A DNA stretch of 5,628 nt from an uncultured Flavobacteriia bacterium (lineage in GTDB: Bacteria > Bacteroidota > Bacteroidia > Flavobacteriales_D > Crocinitomicaceae), in NCBI GenBank assembly GCA_903887095.1, contig CAISOQ010000412.1:1-5628 (forward strand). The letters run 5' to 3'. The notes under the pieces were generated by a model, which ran no database searches, was not told the DNA's origin, and worked only from the letters and a program-made list of their open reading frames with translations. Shown in pieces: positions 5,282 to 5,628 of the stretch. Numbering within the stretch: the first letter of the stretch is position 1; each line of letters starts with the position of its first letter. The position numbers were made by a program, and so were the translations under genes.

Positions 5282-5628
5282 AAATTTATACAAAAAAGGG
5301 AGATTCCGGAACAACCGGCCTTATTGGTGGAACAAGAGTCTTAAAAAGTTCTCTGAGAATTGAGTCATACGGGACAATTGATGAATTGAATTCATACATT
5401 GGAGTAGTTCGCGATCAAGGAATTGACACTAAATACATCGAACAATTAATTGAAATTCAAGATCGACTCTTTACAATCGGTTCGAGTTTGGCCTCAGATC
5501 CAGAAAAATCGAATATGAAAATTCCAGACCTCAAAAGTGAGGATATTTCGCTTCTGGAAAACTGGATGGACGAAATGGATGCAGAACTGCCAGAAATGAA
5601 GTTTTTTGTTTTACCAGGCGGACATCAA
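5278..5628 (+). CDS. PduO-type cob(I)alamin adenosyltransferase (partial, 3' end beyond window)
   Basis: This enzyme transfers the adenosyl group of ATP to cob(I)alamin or cob(I)yrinic acid diamide, making coenzyme B12 in the cytosol. The visible 117 residues begin with the ATP-binding signature YTKKGDSGTTGLIGGTRV (4-21), followed by Lys23, Arg27 and YGTIDELNSYIG (31-42), all typical of the family. The window ends at FFVLPGGHQ (109-117), just before the conserved Arg/Cys-rich catalytic helix, so about 70 residues are missing given a usual length near 190. The ATG at 5278 overlaps the upstream TGA (ATGA), which indicates translational coupling to the cyclase-HD gene. The visible part looks intact. 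The call is firm because the N-terminal motif is specific. The gene symbol is left blank because names differ (pduO, cobO-like, mmaB). Confidence 0.93.
   Translation, partial: MKIYTKKGDSGTTGLIGGTRVLKSSLRIESYGTIDELNSYIGVVRDQGIDTKYIEQLIEIQDRLFTIGSSLASDPEKSNMKIPDLKSEDISLLENWMDEMDAELPEMKFFVLPGGHQ

Noticed and set aside
3584..5628. Cyclase gene as part of a Pycsar- or CBASS-like antiphage system
   Set aside because: No effector gene (TIR, membrane, nuclease or cyclic-nucleotide-binding) is adjacent. The neighbours are ispH and a B12 adenosyltransferase, and the protein has a receiver and HD domain typical of signalling rather than defence.

Overview
The window looks like part of a chromosome from the phylum Bacteroidota. 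The DNA is AT-rich. Upstream of one gene there is a perfect Bacteroidota-type -7 promoter element (TAnnTTTG), clear Shine-Dalgarno sequences are lacking, and the protein set fits that phylum. Family or genus cannot be fixed from this sequence. All recognised genes lie on the + strand.

Positions 1-510 hold no convincing gene. They carry a degraded inverted-repeat element with CACAAAG-type arms, a small terminator-like hairpin, and, closer to the first gene, an array of GTTCAA hexamers and a 13-bp exact direct repeat beside a weak candidate promoter. The first gene (511-2190) encodes an exported protein of the DUF4139/MuiA-like family and ends at a strong UUCG-loop terminator (2208-2238). A new transcription unit then starts with ispH (2287-3522), the last enzyme of the MEP isoprenoid pathway, in the long form otherwise familiar from plants and cyanobacteria. 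Its candidate promoter would leave only about 10 nt of leader. After a 61-bp gap comes a 565-residue signalling protein (3584-5281) with three parts: a degenerate response-regulator receiver, a class III nucleotidyl cyclase with adenylyl-cyclase-type residues, and a C-terminal HD phosphohydrolase. It overlaps by ATGA with the start of a PduO-type cob(I)alamin adenosyltransferase gene, which runs off the window at 5628.

ispH, the cyclase and the adenosyltransferase probably form one co-directional cluster. No terminator is visible between ispH and the cyclase gene, although a weak internal promoter is possible. The biochemical roles (isoprenoid precursors, cyclic nucleotide signalling, coenzyme B12) are not obviously linked, so translational coupling is the strongest evidence that the last two genes belong together.

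The most interesting object is the cyclase-HD fusion. One polypeptide may both make and hydrolyse a nucleotide signal, and its receiver lacks both the phospho-acceptor Asp and the conserved Lys. No defence system, mobile element, CRISPR array, tRNA or rRNA was recognised.
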